Of a stretch of DNA of 64,000 nt, positions 41,093 to 52,728 are shown piece after piece. The DNA lies in NCBI GenBank assembly GCA_951394045.1, contig OX595987.1, forward strand, positions 930,001 to 994,000. Reading direction: 5' to 3'. Position numbers and translations under genes: made by a program. This stretch comes from Nitzschia sp. DOCU1 (taxonomy: Eukaryota > Bacillariophyta > Bacillariophyceae > Bacillariales > Bacillariaceae). Each line of letters opens with the position of its first letter. The first letter of the stretch is position 1. The notes beneath the pieces were generated by a model. The model did no database searches. It was not told where the DNA came from and saw only the letters and a list, made by a program, of their open reading frames with translations.

Positions 41093-42846
41093 TTTATTTC
41101 TGGAGTAATTTCTTTACTTGCACGTCATCTCCATTCAGTTGAAATAGATTCAATAGCACCATGAGTTGATCGGCGGGCACAAAACCGGGCGTACCCGTGA
41201 AGGTGGCGGACGTCCCACAATACCAGACTCCAAACAACGAGCGCACGCATTTTCTACGGCCCGGTCCTCCTGGTGGATCTGAACCTCGGAGCTATTGCTA
41301 TATCGTATCGTACGGGTAGTATTATCATTATACTGTACTCATGTAGTGTTTACCGCACTATCTTCGTGTTGTAGTAGGTCCAAGAAGTTGCGAAGATCGG
41401 CGGCGGGATTCAGTCGACGAGCTTCTATTAGTAGCGAGTCCAGTATTAGCTACATCTACAAGGGAAGCTCCGTACTAGCATTTGCTGATCCTAGTAGCTC
41501 AAAAGCAGGTGCAGCAGCTAGATCTAGTAGGGAGAAGTTGTTGCTGCTGGTGCGAGCTCCATCCTGCTGCTGATCATGCTGCGCTGGTGGTGGTGGTGCT
41601 GCTGCTGGTTACTTCTGTGCCCCTCGGTGCTGCTGTCGGCGCCCTTCTTCTTCTCTTCTTCTTATATTGAAAGAGTAGATATTGTTAACTTCCTAGAATA
41701 TAGTAATCATCATTCATAACCAGCAAAGCGCATCGGCTCCCTACTAGAGTGCCGATGTTACAATGATACGCTCTAGTTGCTTTCGGGGGGCATCACCATC
41801 GCAAAAAGTCCCTCAATTTCTCCCCAGTTCTAAGTATACCAGATACCATACTGTATCATTTGTCACGACAGAAATTGACCAGGAGAGAGAACGATTTTCG
41901 TCATGTTCTCGGACGCCACGTCGGCATTCTAGTTGATCTCTACTTATAAGTCGTTCATGACACCACTATGCCTGTGGAATTGCATCGAAGCCTTCCTTGC
42001 GTACGAAAGAAGAGTTCTTTTCCTCACTTATAGTCCTTGTGAAGTGGAATGGTGTTTAAGGCTGCGCTTCTTGAACATTCCTTGTCAATACCGTGCGTCA
42101 GTCACCAGAAGGGTTATCTGAAGGATGATTTCTTGCGGCCGTTCTAACTTTTAGTGTACAGAAACGAAGAGACAAACATCACCCGTAGTTAAGATATGTT
42201 GTGTGCGTCCGAACTTTTCCTAGATGGGGTACTGGAAGTGCCTGTATAATGAGAACCATCCCCTTGACCATCTAAATACTAGAACCACAGAACCCGTTCG
42301 ATGTTATCGGTTGTCAGTCTGAGATCACTGACGTGGTATATCTAATTATAGAGCAAATGAAAAAGCACCTCTGAACGTAGAAACTCTTGCACGATTATGT
42401 CTTCGGGGTCGCCTTCTTTGCGTTCGGCAGTTGGTTGACGAGGTTCTGACTGATTATTGGTTGATGGCCAAATGTATTCGTTTTTCAAGGCTTATGCGAA
42501 AAAAATCGCGGCGGTACGTGGCGATTTTGCGCGAGAGGAGGGAAGCAAGTGAGGCGTCGCGCCAGACGTAGGAACTGGTAATGGACAACGGTAGAACTTT
42601 GCTGCCGCCTGCAAACGCAAAAGACACTGCACCAAGCATGCGGGAGCCTCCAGCCTCCGATGAGAAAGATAGGCAATTCGTGAAAGTCTCAGAGTCTTGA
42701 TGAAAGCTAAAGTGAAAAGCAAGACAAGCAAAGCTGCGTTGGAAAGGTAGTATTGAAGGGACACCAAGTATTATACGTCCTGCTTCCTCTCCATTGTTGC
42801 TGCTACTGTTGCTAGGAAACTTGCTTCAATCGCTGAACTTCTCTCT
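41093..42846. other. Gene-poor stretch, 1.75 kb
   Basis: Contains GCTGCTG-rich DNA near 41490-41660 (Cys/Ala/Leu-rich translations in every frame) and AT-rich DNA near 42150-42480. Frames of 60-92 codons overlap in competing frames (41295-41670, 42454-42767). No conserved block seen, so none is called. Confidence 0.45.
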
Positions 42847-43719
42847 ATGCCTTATATCTCCGAATCTCGAACCATGACCCAAGATACCCAAGATCGCCAA
42901 TCCATTGAAATCCCTGTCAACCCAGAGGGATCTTCTTCTGGGGCTCGCTTCACCCTCAAGAAGCGACCCATTCGAAACTCAGACAACGTGGTGAACATTT
43001 CATCATACAATTCTGATTTCCTCACAGGGTTATTTGCCGACGTTGCTAAAGTCAGCGTCGAGCCCGATACCCCGCGTACCAAGCGCTCTTCAGATGTAAT
43101 CTCTACAGATGAATCGCTAGCTTCAGATGGAATTTTCTCCAGCGCACCAACGAAAAAGAACCGCACTGCGTTTCGAAAGTGTCTGAGCAGGGTACGAACC
43201 TCTGCCGTGAATCTTTCTTCCTTGGGCGGATTAGACTCCCCCAAGGGTATCAACGAGCTTTTCCGCGTCGGGGTTGAGCCCCGTAACAACGATTTCAAGA
43301 GACCTACTCTGAATCACCAAGACTCGCTACAGTTCCAGCTGAACTGCGTTTCGGAGCAATCCGAAAGCTGCGAAGATTGCCCCAAGCGCACTTTGGAGGC
43401 TGAGAACGCCGCTATTATTGCGTTCCCAAACCTGCCAGCCACCGTTAGTGATTCTTCCTGCCATGCAGGGTTAACTCGAGTGAAACTGGTCCGACAAACG
43501 TCCAATCCCGAGAAATCGAACAAAGAATCATTCGGCTGGTTCGTCGATCTAGATGATAATCAGACCGTCGAAGCTAGACCAAGTCTCCCTTACGCCGTAT
43601 CTTCCGACAGCCTTGCCTTCCAGGCCCCTACAGCTCCTAAGCGTGCACAAGACGACGCTGAATTGGAGTGGGCTCAGGCGGCTGATACTATTGACGACGT
43701 TCTGGGTGACTTCTTCTAA
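42847..43719 (+). CDS. Diatom-specific protein with FGWFVDLD motif, unknown function
   Basis: 290 aa, single exon. Mostly polar and disordered: Lys/Arg patches (RFTLKKRPIRN, PTKKNRTAFRK), acidic runs and many Ser/Thr. Three hydrophobic motifs stand out: DNVVNISSYNSDFLTGLFADVAKV (about 46-69), LTRVKLVRQTSN (about 209-220) and SFGWFVDLDDN (about 229-239). From memory, ESFGWFVDLD-like motifs recur in several diatom hypothetical proteins. The second ATG (MTQDTQ, residue 10) could also be the start. Function unknown; it may be regulatory, judging by charge and phosphorylatable residues. Confidence 0.62.
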   Translation: MPYISESRTMTQDTQDRQSIEIPVNPEGSSSGARFTLKKRPIRNSDNVVNISSYNSDFLTGLFADVAKVSVEPDTPRTKRSSDVISTDESLASDGIFSSAPTKKNRTAFRKCLSRVRTSAVNLSSLGGLDSPKGINELFRVGVEPRNNDFKRPTLNHQDSLQFQLNCVSEQSESCEDCPKRTLEAENAAIIAFPNLPATVSDSSCHAGLTRVKLVRQTSNPEKSNKESFGWFVDLDDNQTVEARPSLPYAVSSDSLAFQAPTAPKRAQDDAELEWAQAADTIDDVLGDFF

Positions 43720-46700
43720 AGGGAAGTCTTGTCAGCTTCATTACTTTCCTACTCTCCATCTTTCCATATTCCGCTACAACCTTCATGAGGGCTGCTCTTG
43801 CCCTCGCACTTGCATACAAGGCACAAACCAACACCTTCGGCGTAAGTTGCGCTTCTTTCACCCCAATTGCCCACTGAGGGCTCTAAGACGAATCAAAAGT
43901 CACCGAAAAGAAGTTCTCTTGCCCCCGGGATGTTTATTGCTTGTCACCGCTATTGTACTATAATCTTCGTAAAGAAGTAGACTTCCGTTACTCGAAGCAA
44001 ATACTGGCTTCATCAAAATGTGTAGCTTGCCTCACAAGTCGCGGCCGAAAGACAAAAGTAGACGGTTTCCATTCACTATTTAGGTTGAAACCCTTTGCAG
44101 AGATCAACAAGGTTGATTCGTCCGTGGTATGCCCTGACGTTACTGCAGTCAAATACTATACCGGTATGGGCTTCAAGGTCCCAGTATCGTAGTAACCAAA
44201 TGGCGGCGCTGATCGCTGTCCCCCAGCAGCGAGCGAAACGGCGGGGTGTGTCGATGCTGCGCTGCTATGATTCATTTCAAGTGAATGCAAAAGGCTTCCT
44301 CGGCGTCTCGGCAAATCGGTGCCAATCTAGAGTCTTCTCAATGCAGATAGATTCAATACTTTGTATTCCAGCCACCTCATGCTCACGTGATTCCAACGGT
44401 GCCAGCTTAAGTGCTCCCTCAGCGCCGTCATGATCCACTACACTCCATGGTCGTCACACCAAAAACCACACGAAGGCGGATGCCGCTGTCAGTTCACTGG
44501 ACAGAGGATTCAGGCGCATTTATATCTACTGTGCAATAAATAGCAAACATGTGACTTGAATTTCTCTTTGTTGCTTCTGTCGCAAATGCAACGTCGCTTT
44601 CATGCTACCAAGAGGTTGTCGTGTAGGACGAGGACCAGTGTGGAATCACCAGCGTTTAACCTGCTAAACAACAGTTAGGGTTACGACACTTTACTTAGAA
44701 CGAATAAGAGCCCCAGGTCGATTGGCACTCGATACAGCCATGCCACTTGACACCATGGCGGCCTGATGCCCCGTGGATGATGACGACGACGACCGTGGAT
44801 AACAAGAGCCAAACAAAGCAGCAAGTAACGAGATGGACGAGGTGTGGATTGCCCAGCTGTTCAGTTGCTGGTACCACATACTTTTAATACTTTAAGGAAG
44901 CAAAAGGAGCATTGAAATAGGCGCTCTGGTCCTTGTCGAGACGCAAAATGAGAAGTTTGGGATAGCACATCACTTCCATCCAAAGAGCCGATATTCGGAT
45001 TTGTTGGCTCGAAATTTGAAATTGTGGATGGAAATATCTCAGCTCCTCAAGTTGCGATCATCTTCGACTTCGACGACTCCCTGGAATCTCGCACAGTCAA
45101 TTAGATCGGTCACCCCACACCAAAAGCTTTGGCCACACCGGTATCTTTTACAAACACTGACGTACGCGTTTGACGGCCAAGGAGTTCCCATCTGCATTTT
45201 GCGGTCATGGATCGAAGTTTGGGCCAAAGGCAGATGCCGTGGGGTTGCGTTGGTTGACAGATACGTCGCAGTCTCATCTCATTGGTGCAAACCCTCGGCA
45301 AAGAAGGTGCGTCATAGCCACCAACTTCGATGACGTACGAAATTTAGAATCCTTTTTGGGCCTAAAAGATCCAAAAGATATCGGTGCCACAGCTTGCATC
45401 TCGACTTCAATTCAATTCTCCACTGGAATGCTTCAACAATGAATCCCCCGCGGGGAAGCTGCCAGCTGACAAACAAAAGCAAAGTCCCAATTCAAGAAAC
45501 AGAAGCGGCCGTGCATGTCATTGGGAATAGCAAGATGCTCTGAATTCGTACCTCTTTCCTCGAGAGAGGAGACCCTGCTCTACTACTGTGCTGCTCCGCC
45601 TACCAGAGAGAGAGAGAGAGAATTAGTATGCATGACCAGAAAGCCGCTGGTAGTATTTGCTATGGTAGTAACTCAACAATCGGTATAGCGGGCAAGGACA
45701 GCAACCCCACGGCTGCAGTACTACTGGTAGAAGTACTGCTACTATACGACTCCGGGAGTACTACTTCATGCACTTCTATTGCATTTGGAGCATCGCTTTC
45801 GTAAATGGCTGTCAATGAAGCAAAATTTGACCGCTACTCCTAGTGGTCCAGTGCTGGGAATAAGGCCACCTGCTATGGTAGTCACAGGATCAATGCGCAG
45901 GCAGCGATGGATAAAGCACCGTAGACAACACGCGCACAGGTATTATCCAGTTGTTGGCAACACCAAGAATGCCGACCTTCTTCTTGACGACAGACTAGGA
46001 TTATCTATCGTTCTCTTCGCTCGCCGGAGCGAGACTTGCAACCTGCGAAGGACAGTCTCGCAAGGCATTAAACTTGTATGAGTCTTTCACCCACCTAGGG
46101 ATCATCAGCGATAGCCTGCTGGACCAGTATCGTAGTTATGTAGTCGAGAGGTTTGCAACAAAGTTGAGCATACCGCAGCAAAAGCGGATAGTAGGGGAAT
46201 CCTTTTTTTCAGGGTCGGGGGAAACTCCATCAGCTCCCCATTTTTGACTGGGATTGCCGACGACGCACGCACGCGTGACCTGCAGAACAAAGGAAGAAGG
46301 TCAACGAATATTCGGTGGAAGTCAGACATGGTTACAAGCTTGCATTCCGGCACTTTGATTGGCTACCAAATAGTTCGCGAACAGCAGAAGAATAGGAGCG
46401 AAGCGAAGACGACATGGACGTGGAAGTAGTGGCAGGCAGCAATCACGGACCTCTCGTGTCGGCAGTCCCTTTCGTCACTGAAAAGCAACGCATCACACGA
46501 ACGCCGACACCACTTCCAGACCCAATCATCGAATTTGTTCCCATCTTTTTCGAACTCACGCGTCACCGAATCGAATTACATCAGCTCTACCCTGTTGCTG
46601 GCATTATTACTGACGACTCTGTTCTAATTGAAGAGGTCAAAGTGTTGATCCATTAGCTCATTGTTTGTCATCGTCTTGTGGCATATTGCTTCCTTCCATC

Positions 46701-46796
46701 GCTCGGTTTTAGAGGTGGGAGGTTGCATTCTGTAGTGTACATTTTCCTTCTTTCATACTGGAATCTCGTTCGAGGTCGCACTTGACTTTCCAATCC
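43720..46796. other. Gene-poor stretch, about 3.1 kb
   Basis: No ORF above 140 codons carries a recognisable domain. Weak candidates: a 62-codon minus ORF with a hydrophobic start at 44691-44879, an 80-codon plus ORF at 46414-46656, and a 49-codon fragment ending near 45103 with a VAIIFDFDDSL string resembling HAD motif I. An AG microsatellite (8 units) lies at 45605-45620, and tagtact/ctactact words at 45650-45780. Could hold decayed genes or unrecognised non-coding RNA. Confidence 0.45.
45605..45620 (+). repeat. (AG)8 microsatellite
   Basis: Eight AG dinucleotides in the gene-poor stretch. Confidence 0.85.
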
Positions 46797-47546
46797 ATGT
46801 TTTCATTATTACCCATTTCTAAGAAGGTGTTTCTGGTAGGGAGCCTGGTGCTGGTATGCAGCTCGGCCTTCCTGCCCACTTCGGTCCCTCGTACTAATCG
46901 GGCGTTTGATGTTCAAACTGCTACGATCCCCTCCTTGGTGCCTGCGCAACAGCGCTTCCCAAGTACTGCGATTCGGGTTGTTGCGGATCATCCCATGAAA
47001 GAAGATGAGAAGAGGAAGGAAGAAAGTAACGACAACAGAGACGATGCTTGGATTCCTTCTGAAGGGGGAGGCTTCATTCCCAACATCAGAGCTCGCCTGG
47101 GCTTTCGATCGGCAAAGAAGCCCGCACCGCAGGTGGCTGCGACCAGTACACCAAAGGGACCCGTAAAGGTCCGGGAAGTGCTGGACATTTATCAATACAA
47201 AGCAGAAGTGGCGGATGTTCGGGACCAGATGGTTTGCGTGCGCTTCTATGCACCTTGGTGCAAATCCTGCAAGGCGATTGAAGCTAGTTTCAGGCGGTTA
47301 CCAAAGGATTTTCCGGGGGTCAAATTTGTCGAAGTGCCTGTCAACAAGGACAATGCCTACCTGCACAAGGGACTTGGAGTTCCGTCTTTGCCCTTCGGTC
47401 ATATCTACCATCCAAGTGCTGGTTTGGTGGAGGAACGAAAGATCAATAAGCACGAGTTTGCGGAGTTCAAGCAGAGTCTTCGGACATATGTTCATGGTGA
47501 ATGTCCGGTGCAATACGATGCTGACGGGAACTGCGTACCCATGTAG
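46797..47546 (+). CDS. Plastid-targeted thioredoxin-like protein (WCKSC)
   Basis: 249 aa from the ATG at 46797. Residues 11-24 are a signal peptide core, and the cleavage region reads VCSSAFLP, the diatom ASAF-type motif with Phe25, so import into the complex plastid is expected. A disordered spacer follows, then the thioredoxin fold: MVCVRFYAPWCKSCKAIEASF with redox Cys155 and Cys158, FVEVPVNKDNAYL and GVPSLPFGHIYHP, where the Pro before the cis-Pro region is visible. This resembles the thioredoxin-like CDSP32/TRX-like plastid proteins, which pass reducing equivalents to plastid enzymes; the partner is unknown. Gene-specific neighbours give no clue. Confidence 0.85.
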   Translation: MFSLLPISKKVFLVGSLVLVCSSAFLPTSVPRTNRAFDVQTATIPSLVPAQQRFPSTAIRVVADHPMKEDEKRKEESNDNRDDAWIPSEGGGFIPNIRARLGFRSAKKPAPQVAATSTPKGPVKVREVLDIYQYKAEVADVRDQMVCVRFYAPWCKSCKAIEASFRRLPKDFPGVKFVEVPVNKDNAYLHKGLGVPSLPFGHIYHPSAGLVEERKINKHEFAEFKQSLRTYVHGECPVQYDADGNCVPM

Positions 47547-47758
47547 ACCGATAAAGTCTCATAGAAACTCAATTTTGCCAATCAAACAGTACAGATATGG
47601 GGTGTTGTTGCACCCAGGATTTCCTTTTGATTGTAGCTGATTAAGTTTGCAATGGGCTTAACAAGATACACGAAGCCATGTAGTAGCAAAGCAAAAGAGG
47701 TCCCAAATACCTCGTCACCGTCTACTCTAGTAGTAGCGCAGTTTTACAATCTCTGCTG

Positions 47759-49255
47759 CTAGCTTAGCTTTACCTTTTTAGATTCGGGTTCTTCGCTCAT
47801 GGCAGTGTCATCAGTTTCGACGCGCGGCAGGGACCGGACGCTAACTGGAAGTTTGAAGCTCAGGCAGTACATGTTCTTGTTGGGGGCCACATTTCGTACT
47901 AGGTGAACCACTAAGTTGCACGCTTGGACATCGATGGGCACACCCAGCGCAACGGAGCATCGGGCAATGAGTTCCTGTTCCGCTTCTTCAGATGACTTTT
48001 TGCTAAAGCAATGTACATGAATGCGGGGCAATATCTTTCCGTTAAAGCCACGAAAGGCATCCAAGAATTCGGGTGCAGTTGCCGGGAGATTCATAAGAAC
48101 GTGATGAAAGTCGATGCCATTGTCTTGTAGCTTGTGACAAAAGGCACGGCCGTCCATGTTGTAGCAGTGTAAATTCTTGCATTTGTTCTTTTGTGAGTTG
48201 ATGACCAGATATTTGTACGAGGAAGGATTCAAGTCATTCGCGTGGACATGAATATTGCCCGATTGCTTGCTAGTCAGAGGGACCGCAAACGGTCCAATGC
48301 CCGCCATCAGATCCGCCACCACGATTGGGGTCGAAGAAGAGACAGCGTCTTTCCGGATTATATCAACGAGTCGCCGATGCTCCCCGCCGAGCCGAGAATT
48401 CCAGTAGACTTGCGTGAAATCCAATTGATACTGGCACCCCTCTTCCTTGACAGTGACTTCGCTCCACCCTTCTTCGTTTCCGGCTATTACTTCCATGCCA
48501 AAAGTGCGATACTTCGTTTCGATAGTCCCCACTTTGTTGACCACAGTCTTGATCCTTTGTATATTCTTGTCCAACAGCGCCTTGCCGACAATGTATTTGA
48601 AAGGCAGAACCTCGTCCCGAAGATTGACATGGGCCAGATGACCAACTAATTCAAACGCTGACGGAACTTCTTTGACGGGAAGGATTCGTCGTAACACTTG
48701 ATCCACCGTCCAATCTTCATATGTTGCTGTTACTAGGTGCGTCGCTCGACAAAACTCATCCGGCTTGTCTTGAAGTAGCTTTTGAAGTTGCGAATCCTGA
48801 AAAACATCGGGGCGATCAACAAGAACCATTTTTCGAAATCGATCGCGGGTTTGGCCTGGAGGAACCGAATCTTGGTCGTCGAGAGGATACACTGCTTTGA
48901 TTTTTGCACGCTGGAGAAGTATGTGCTTCAGCGACTTCCTCAAATCGGGGATTTGTCGAGCAGGAATGACCAGCGCTGGGTAATTGACGGAAATTTCAAA
49001 GAATGAAAGTGGCGGGAAGGCAGAGATCGGGTAAACATATTTGGGATCCTGAGGTGCAGCCAGAAGTGGTTTACTCTCAGACTTTTGAATTGCCTCGTCG
49101 ACAAGCGATAGCGATGTCGAAGTAGTGTCGCTGGCCTTAGACTCTTTCATGGTTGGGAAAGCGTCCCAACCATAGAAGGTTGCTTGTCGAACAGCTACCG
49201 GTAGTGTCGGCGGGAAGAAAATGGAACATCGGAAATGAAACGAACGGATGGTCAT
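47759..49255 (-). CDS. TRM5: tRNA (guanine-37-N1)-methyltransferase Trm5
   Basis: 498 aa, single exon. Order: N-terminal half with PALVIPARQIPDLRKSLKHILLQRAKIKAVYPLDD, the D2-like domain (VGHLAHVNLRDEVLPFKYIVGKALLD), then the Rossmann methyltransferase with VYWNSRLGGEHRRLVDII, VVADLMAGIGPFAVPL (AdoMet motif I), HANDLNPSSYKYL and VLMNLPATAPEF (catalytic NLP region). These are Trm5 landmarks. It makes m1G37, which prevents +1 frameshifting. The first 30 residues (SFHFRCSIFFPPTLPVAVRQ) are basic/hydrophobic, so a mitochondrial form from the ATG at 49255 and a cytosolic form from MKESKASD are possible, as in yeast. Only 242 bp separate it from the divergent CRTISO gene. Confidence 0.94.
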   Translation of the reverse strand: MTIRSFHFRCSIFFPPTLPVAVRQATFYGWDAFPTMKESKASDTTSTSLSLVDEAIQKSESKPLLAAPQDPKYVYPISAFPPLSFFEISVNYPALVIPARQIPDLRKSLKHILLQRAKIKAVYPLDDQDSVPPGQTRDRFRKMVLVDRPDVFQDSQLQKLLQDKPDEFCRATHLVTATYEDWTVDQVLRRILPVKEVPSAFELVGHLAHVNLRDEVLPFKYIVGKALLDKNIQRIKTVVNKVGTIETKYRTFGMEVIAGNEEGWSEVTVKEEGCQYQLDFTQVYWNSRLGGEHRRLVDIIRKDAVSSSTPIVVADLMAGIGPFAVPLTSKQSGNIHVHANDLNPSSYKYLVINSQKNKCKNLHCYNMDGRAFCHKLQDNGIDFHHVLMNLPATAPEFLDAFRGFNGKILPRIHVHCFSKKSSEEAEQELIARCSVALGVPIDVQACNLVVHLVRNVAPNKNMYCLSFKLPVSVRSLPRVETDDTAMSEEPESKKVKLS

Positions 49256-49497
49256 GGTCAGATCGCAAAAGTCAATATTTGATCACTTCGACCGAATATT
49301 GGTTGCCAGTCGTGCACACTTTTGGACCTCCCCACCACTCGTGTGCGCGTCCCACGTCACACAAACATCCGTGCGAACCCCATTTTCCTTCCTTGTTTTG
49401 ACCACATCATCCTTTCGTCGACAGCAGAGTGCAAGTGGATATTGCTTTGATTTCTAACCACGACGACAACAACATAATCACCGATGCATCGTTCACC

Positions 49498-51341
49498 ATG
49501 CTAATCCTTTCTCGATCATTAGTTCTTTTCACATGCATAACCGTTTCGTGGGCCTTCATCCCGACGGTGCAGCTGGCATCGAAGACAAACACGAGGTTGT
49601 GTTCAAGCGCTGTCGAGAAAGATACCGATTCGCTGTCGACGACATCAGCTTCCTCGAATTATCCTTCGGATTCGTATGATGTCGTGGTAGTAGGAAGTGG
49701 CATCGGGGGCCTCTCGTGTGCTGCCATGTTGGCAAAGTACGGTTACTCTGTAGCTGTGATGGAAGCGCACTATGCGCCGGGTGGAGCCGCCCATGGATAC
49801 AAAATGCGTCACAAAACCTTGGGGGATTTCCATTTTGATACTGGCCCCAGCTTCTTTTCGGGCCTCAACCCCGACAAGCCTGCCAAAGCCAGCAATCCGC
49901 TACGTACGATTCTGGACGCCATTGACGAACCTGTTGAATGCATTCCCTACACGACATTTGGACTAAAGTTCCCAGAGGGTGATTTTCTCCATACACCACG
50001 CTTTGGCAAAAAGGGAGGTGTAATTGAAGCCATGGAGGGTACCAAGGGATTGAATTCTTGGTCCAAACTCATGGAGAATATGGAGCCTCTCGCCAAGGCT
50101 GTTGACGCGCTCCCGACGGCGGCATTGCGAGGTGACATTGGTACTGCTTTGACGGCGGCACCGTATCTTCCCAAGTTTGCTACTCTCAATCCTCTTGAAA
50201 ACTTAAAGTTGACAAAGCCGTTTCAAAAGATTGTGGAGAACTCTGGGATTGGCAGTGCGAGTTTTTCGCAACGTTGGCTTGATCTTTTGTGCTTTTGCTT
50301 GTCGGGGCTCAAAGCTGACGGCACCATCACAGCTGAGATGGCCATGATGATGGGAGAATTCTACGACGATACTGCTACTATGGATTGCCCCAAAGGCGGA
50401 GCCAAGTCCATTGTTGCTGCGTTGGTGAGAGGTCTCGAAAAACATGGCGGGAGCATCTTCTTGAATTCTCCTGTGGGCGAGATTGTGTTGGAGAATGGTC
50501 AAGCTACTGGTGTTCGTCTTCGCAAAGATGGTCGGATAGTCAAGGCGAAGAAGGCTGTCGTTAGCAACCTCTCCGTTTGGGATTTGTTCAGTAGCGGGAT
50601 CGTCGACAAGACAGCGTTTCCAGAAACTTTTGTCAAAGAGCGAATGGAAACACCTGTGGGCAAGTCGTTTATGCATTTGCATGTGGGTTTCCGAGCAAGC
50701 CGTGAAGAACTCGAGTCCTTGCAAGCCCATTATATGTATATTGATGACTGGTCCAAAGGAATTGAGGGTGAAGACAACGCTGTCCTGCTCTCAATTCCGT
50801 CGGTCCATGACCCGACTCTAGCTCCTGATGGGTATGGTGTGCTTCACATATACACACCTGCGACGGAAGATTTCTCCCGATGGGAAGGGCTTGATCGAAA
50901 ATCAGAGAAATACAACATTCTTAAAGAGGAGAGAAGTCGGTATCTATGTGAGGTTTTGGAAAAAGTCATCCCCGATATCCGAGACAGAACGGTGATTTCG
51001 CAAGTTGGGTGCGTCAATTGAAATCTAGTTCTCTATGTCACCGCAAAACAACGCTCTCACGCCATTTCTCGTGTTCTGATACTTTGTCCAGCACTCCTTT
51101 GACACACCAGCGCTTCCTCAACAGGTATCAAGGTTCCTATGGTCCTGCGATTCGAGCCGGTGAGGGCTCCTTTCCGTTTCCGGGCACGCCGGTCAAGGGT
51201 TTGTTACTATGTGGCGATAGCTGCTTTCCAGGTATCGGCGTTCCAGCAGTGGCCGGCTCCGGTTTTCTTGCTGCCAATTCAGTAAGCTTCGATAGCATTC
51301 GGCCACAACTGCAGTTGCTGGAAGCAATGCGGGCGCGGTGA
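49498..51341 (+). CDS. Plastid carotenoid isomerase/phytoene-desaturase-family oxidoreductase
   Basis: join(49498..51008,51092..51341), 586 aa, 83-nt intron; the join gives VISQVGTPLTHQRFLNRYQGSYGPA, the usual CRTISO C-terminal block. N-terminus: signal peptide then VSWAFIP, a diatom plastid targeting motif with Phe20. The FAD-binding start is DVVVVGSGIGGLSCAAMLAKYGYSVAVMEA, with HYAPGGAAHGY next, then DFHFDTGPSFFSGL. The end, GLLLCGDSCFPGIGVPAVAGSG, is the second FAD contact. CRTISO enzymes isomerise poly-cis carotenes; diatoms have several paralogues, one implicated in fucoxanthin synthesis. Which paralogue this is cannot be told here, so no symbol is given. Confidence 0.9.
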
Positions 51342-51593
51342 CAGTCTCACGGGACCAACGTAACTGGTAGCTATCTGTGAGCAAGATTCTCACAACGAGC
51401 AAAAGTAATATTGGGAGTCTACTCTAGGTTCCTACTAGTAACTAGGTCATACTAAGTATTCGGGGTATTTTCCGGTATTTTCTCTCTATTATGCGTTTAT
51501 GGTAGTCTATTCGAGCCGCTGATGTATCCGCAAAAAGCAAAGTGCATCGATAGTAGTACATACACTGACTTCTCTTCTGGACATAGAAGAATG

Positions 51594-52131
51594 CTACGCC
51601 ATGCGAGCTTGGACCGAGTTCGGTCCAGGTTGCTTTCCATTTCCAACAACAATCTTTCGCAATGTTTTCCCTGCAGAATCCATGGCGAAGAGAAGCTTTT
51701 CGCGGCCGTTCATTTTCAAGTTTTCTGCACGACTCTTTTTGACCTCCTCTATTTCCATCACTACCCCGACTATTTCGTCAAGAGAGTAACCTTTGGAAAG
51801 AAGCCTGCCGCAATGAAAGAACATGGCTGTCAGACAGATGTTCCGGTAAACAGTCAGTGGCTTGCGTGAAATTCACCTGGACTTACATTGCAGCTCGTTC
51901 CGAAACGTCAATATATAATTGCTTCCCACTATGTCTAGCCCCCCGTTCTTCCTCGTAGGAGTTCACGTCTACCTTGGACTTCCATATCAGTTTATCCCCC
52001 AGACGAATCGGGCATCCTTCCCGACAGGCTGGATTGTCGCCTATTTCCATTGGAAATTCATAAATTGTGATGTCTTTAAAGGCGACTTTGGAGGTCGAAT
52101 TCTTGTCTACTTTGAGATTGCCTTTCACCAT
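51594..52131 (-). CDS. Diatom-family protein with IGDNPACREG motif, unknown function
   Basis: complement(join(51594..51804,51887..52131)), 151 aa from the ATG at 52131; 82-nt intron. The join reads DVSERAAMLLSKGYSLDEIVGVV. The core, VAFKDITIYEFPMEIGDNPACREGCPIRL, is a strand pair followed by a GDNP...G.P turn, which I know from a large diatom/stramenopile family of unknown function (usual form: V.F..V.VREY...LGDNP....G.P). A tyrosine/charged segment (VDVNSYEEERGARHS) and a helical C-terminus follow. The frame is open upstream to 52239 without an ATG, so an earlier exon may exist. Role unknown. Confidence 0.72.
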
Positions 52132-52728
52132 CTTGCTCTGATTTTGTTTTCTTGTTACGTTTGATGCTGTGATGTAGTTGCCAGCACTGTGTCCTCGTTT
52201 AGGACCGGGCTTCCGTTTACTCGTGATAAAATGCTGCAACGAGAGAGAGATGAAGTGGTGCGCCGCAACACGACATCTTTGTTCTTGGCGGTTGGTCGGC
52301 GTTCGGGTTTGTTCTTCAAAATATGAGTGTTAACCTGGTAGCACCGTCGTCGGGTACTTTTGCTGAACGACAACTTTAAATTCTTCGTTAAACTTTGAGC
52401 TTGCAGTCGTTGAAAATGACGTCTGTCTGCCTCTCACCCAATAAGTTATGATGTCTTGGAATAAACCCCCAACTTGCTAAACATAATTGATAATGGTAAA
52501 AATGATGGAGCGGAGAAATACAGACAGTGTGTGGCAATTACATAATAGCGCACGAATGATGACGTATCGACGACGGCGCACCAGGAAAAAGTGGTGTTGG
52601 CACGCAAAATGGCCTCAACGAAATGAAGAGGAGGCGGGAAGATACCAATAGGATCGCAAGTTGATGATAGCGGCTCTTCACTCTTTTTTTGACTTCGGAC
52701 GAAGGGCATCTGTACTCGTACTGTAACC
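52132..52728. other. Intergenic, about 600 bp
   Basis: May contain an unplaced 5' exon of the preceding minus-strand gene; a ttgcag acceptor-like site lies near 52240 in minus orientation. A GA-rich run is at 52221-52231. No other gene seen. Confidence 0.4.

Noticed and set aside
41295..41670. Overlapping plus-strand ORFs in GCTGCTG-rich DNA
   Set aside because: Translations are low-complexity Cys/Ser/Ala/Leu runs in all frames, as expected from the repeat.
44691..44879. 62-codon minus ORF with hydrophobic N-terminus
   Set aside because: Short, in a gene-poor stretch with an overlapping ORF in another frame; no homology recognised. Kept only as a note.
45001..45442. Possible HAD-type phosphatase fragment (FDFDDSL)
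   Set aside because: Only one motif matches, frame stops 16 bases later, and no other HAD motifs were found.
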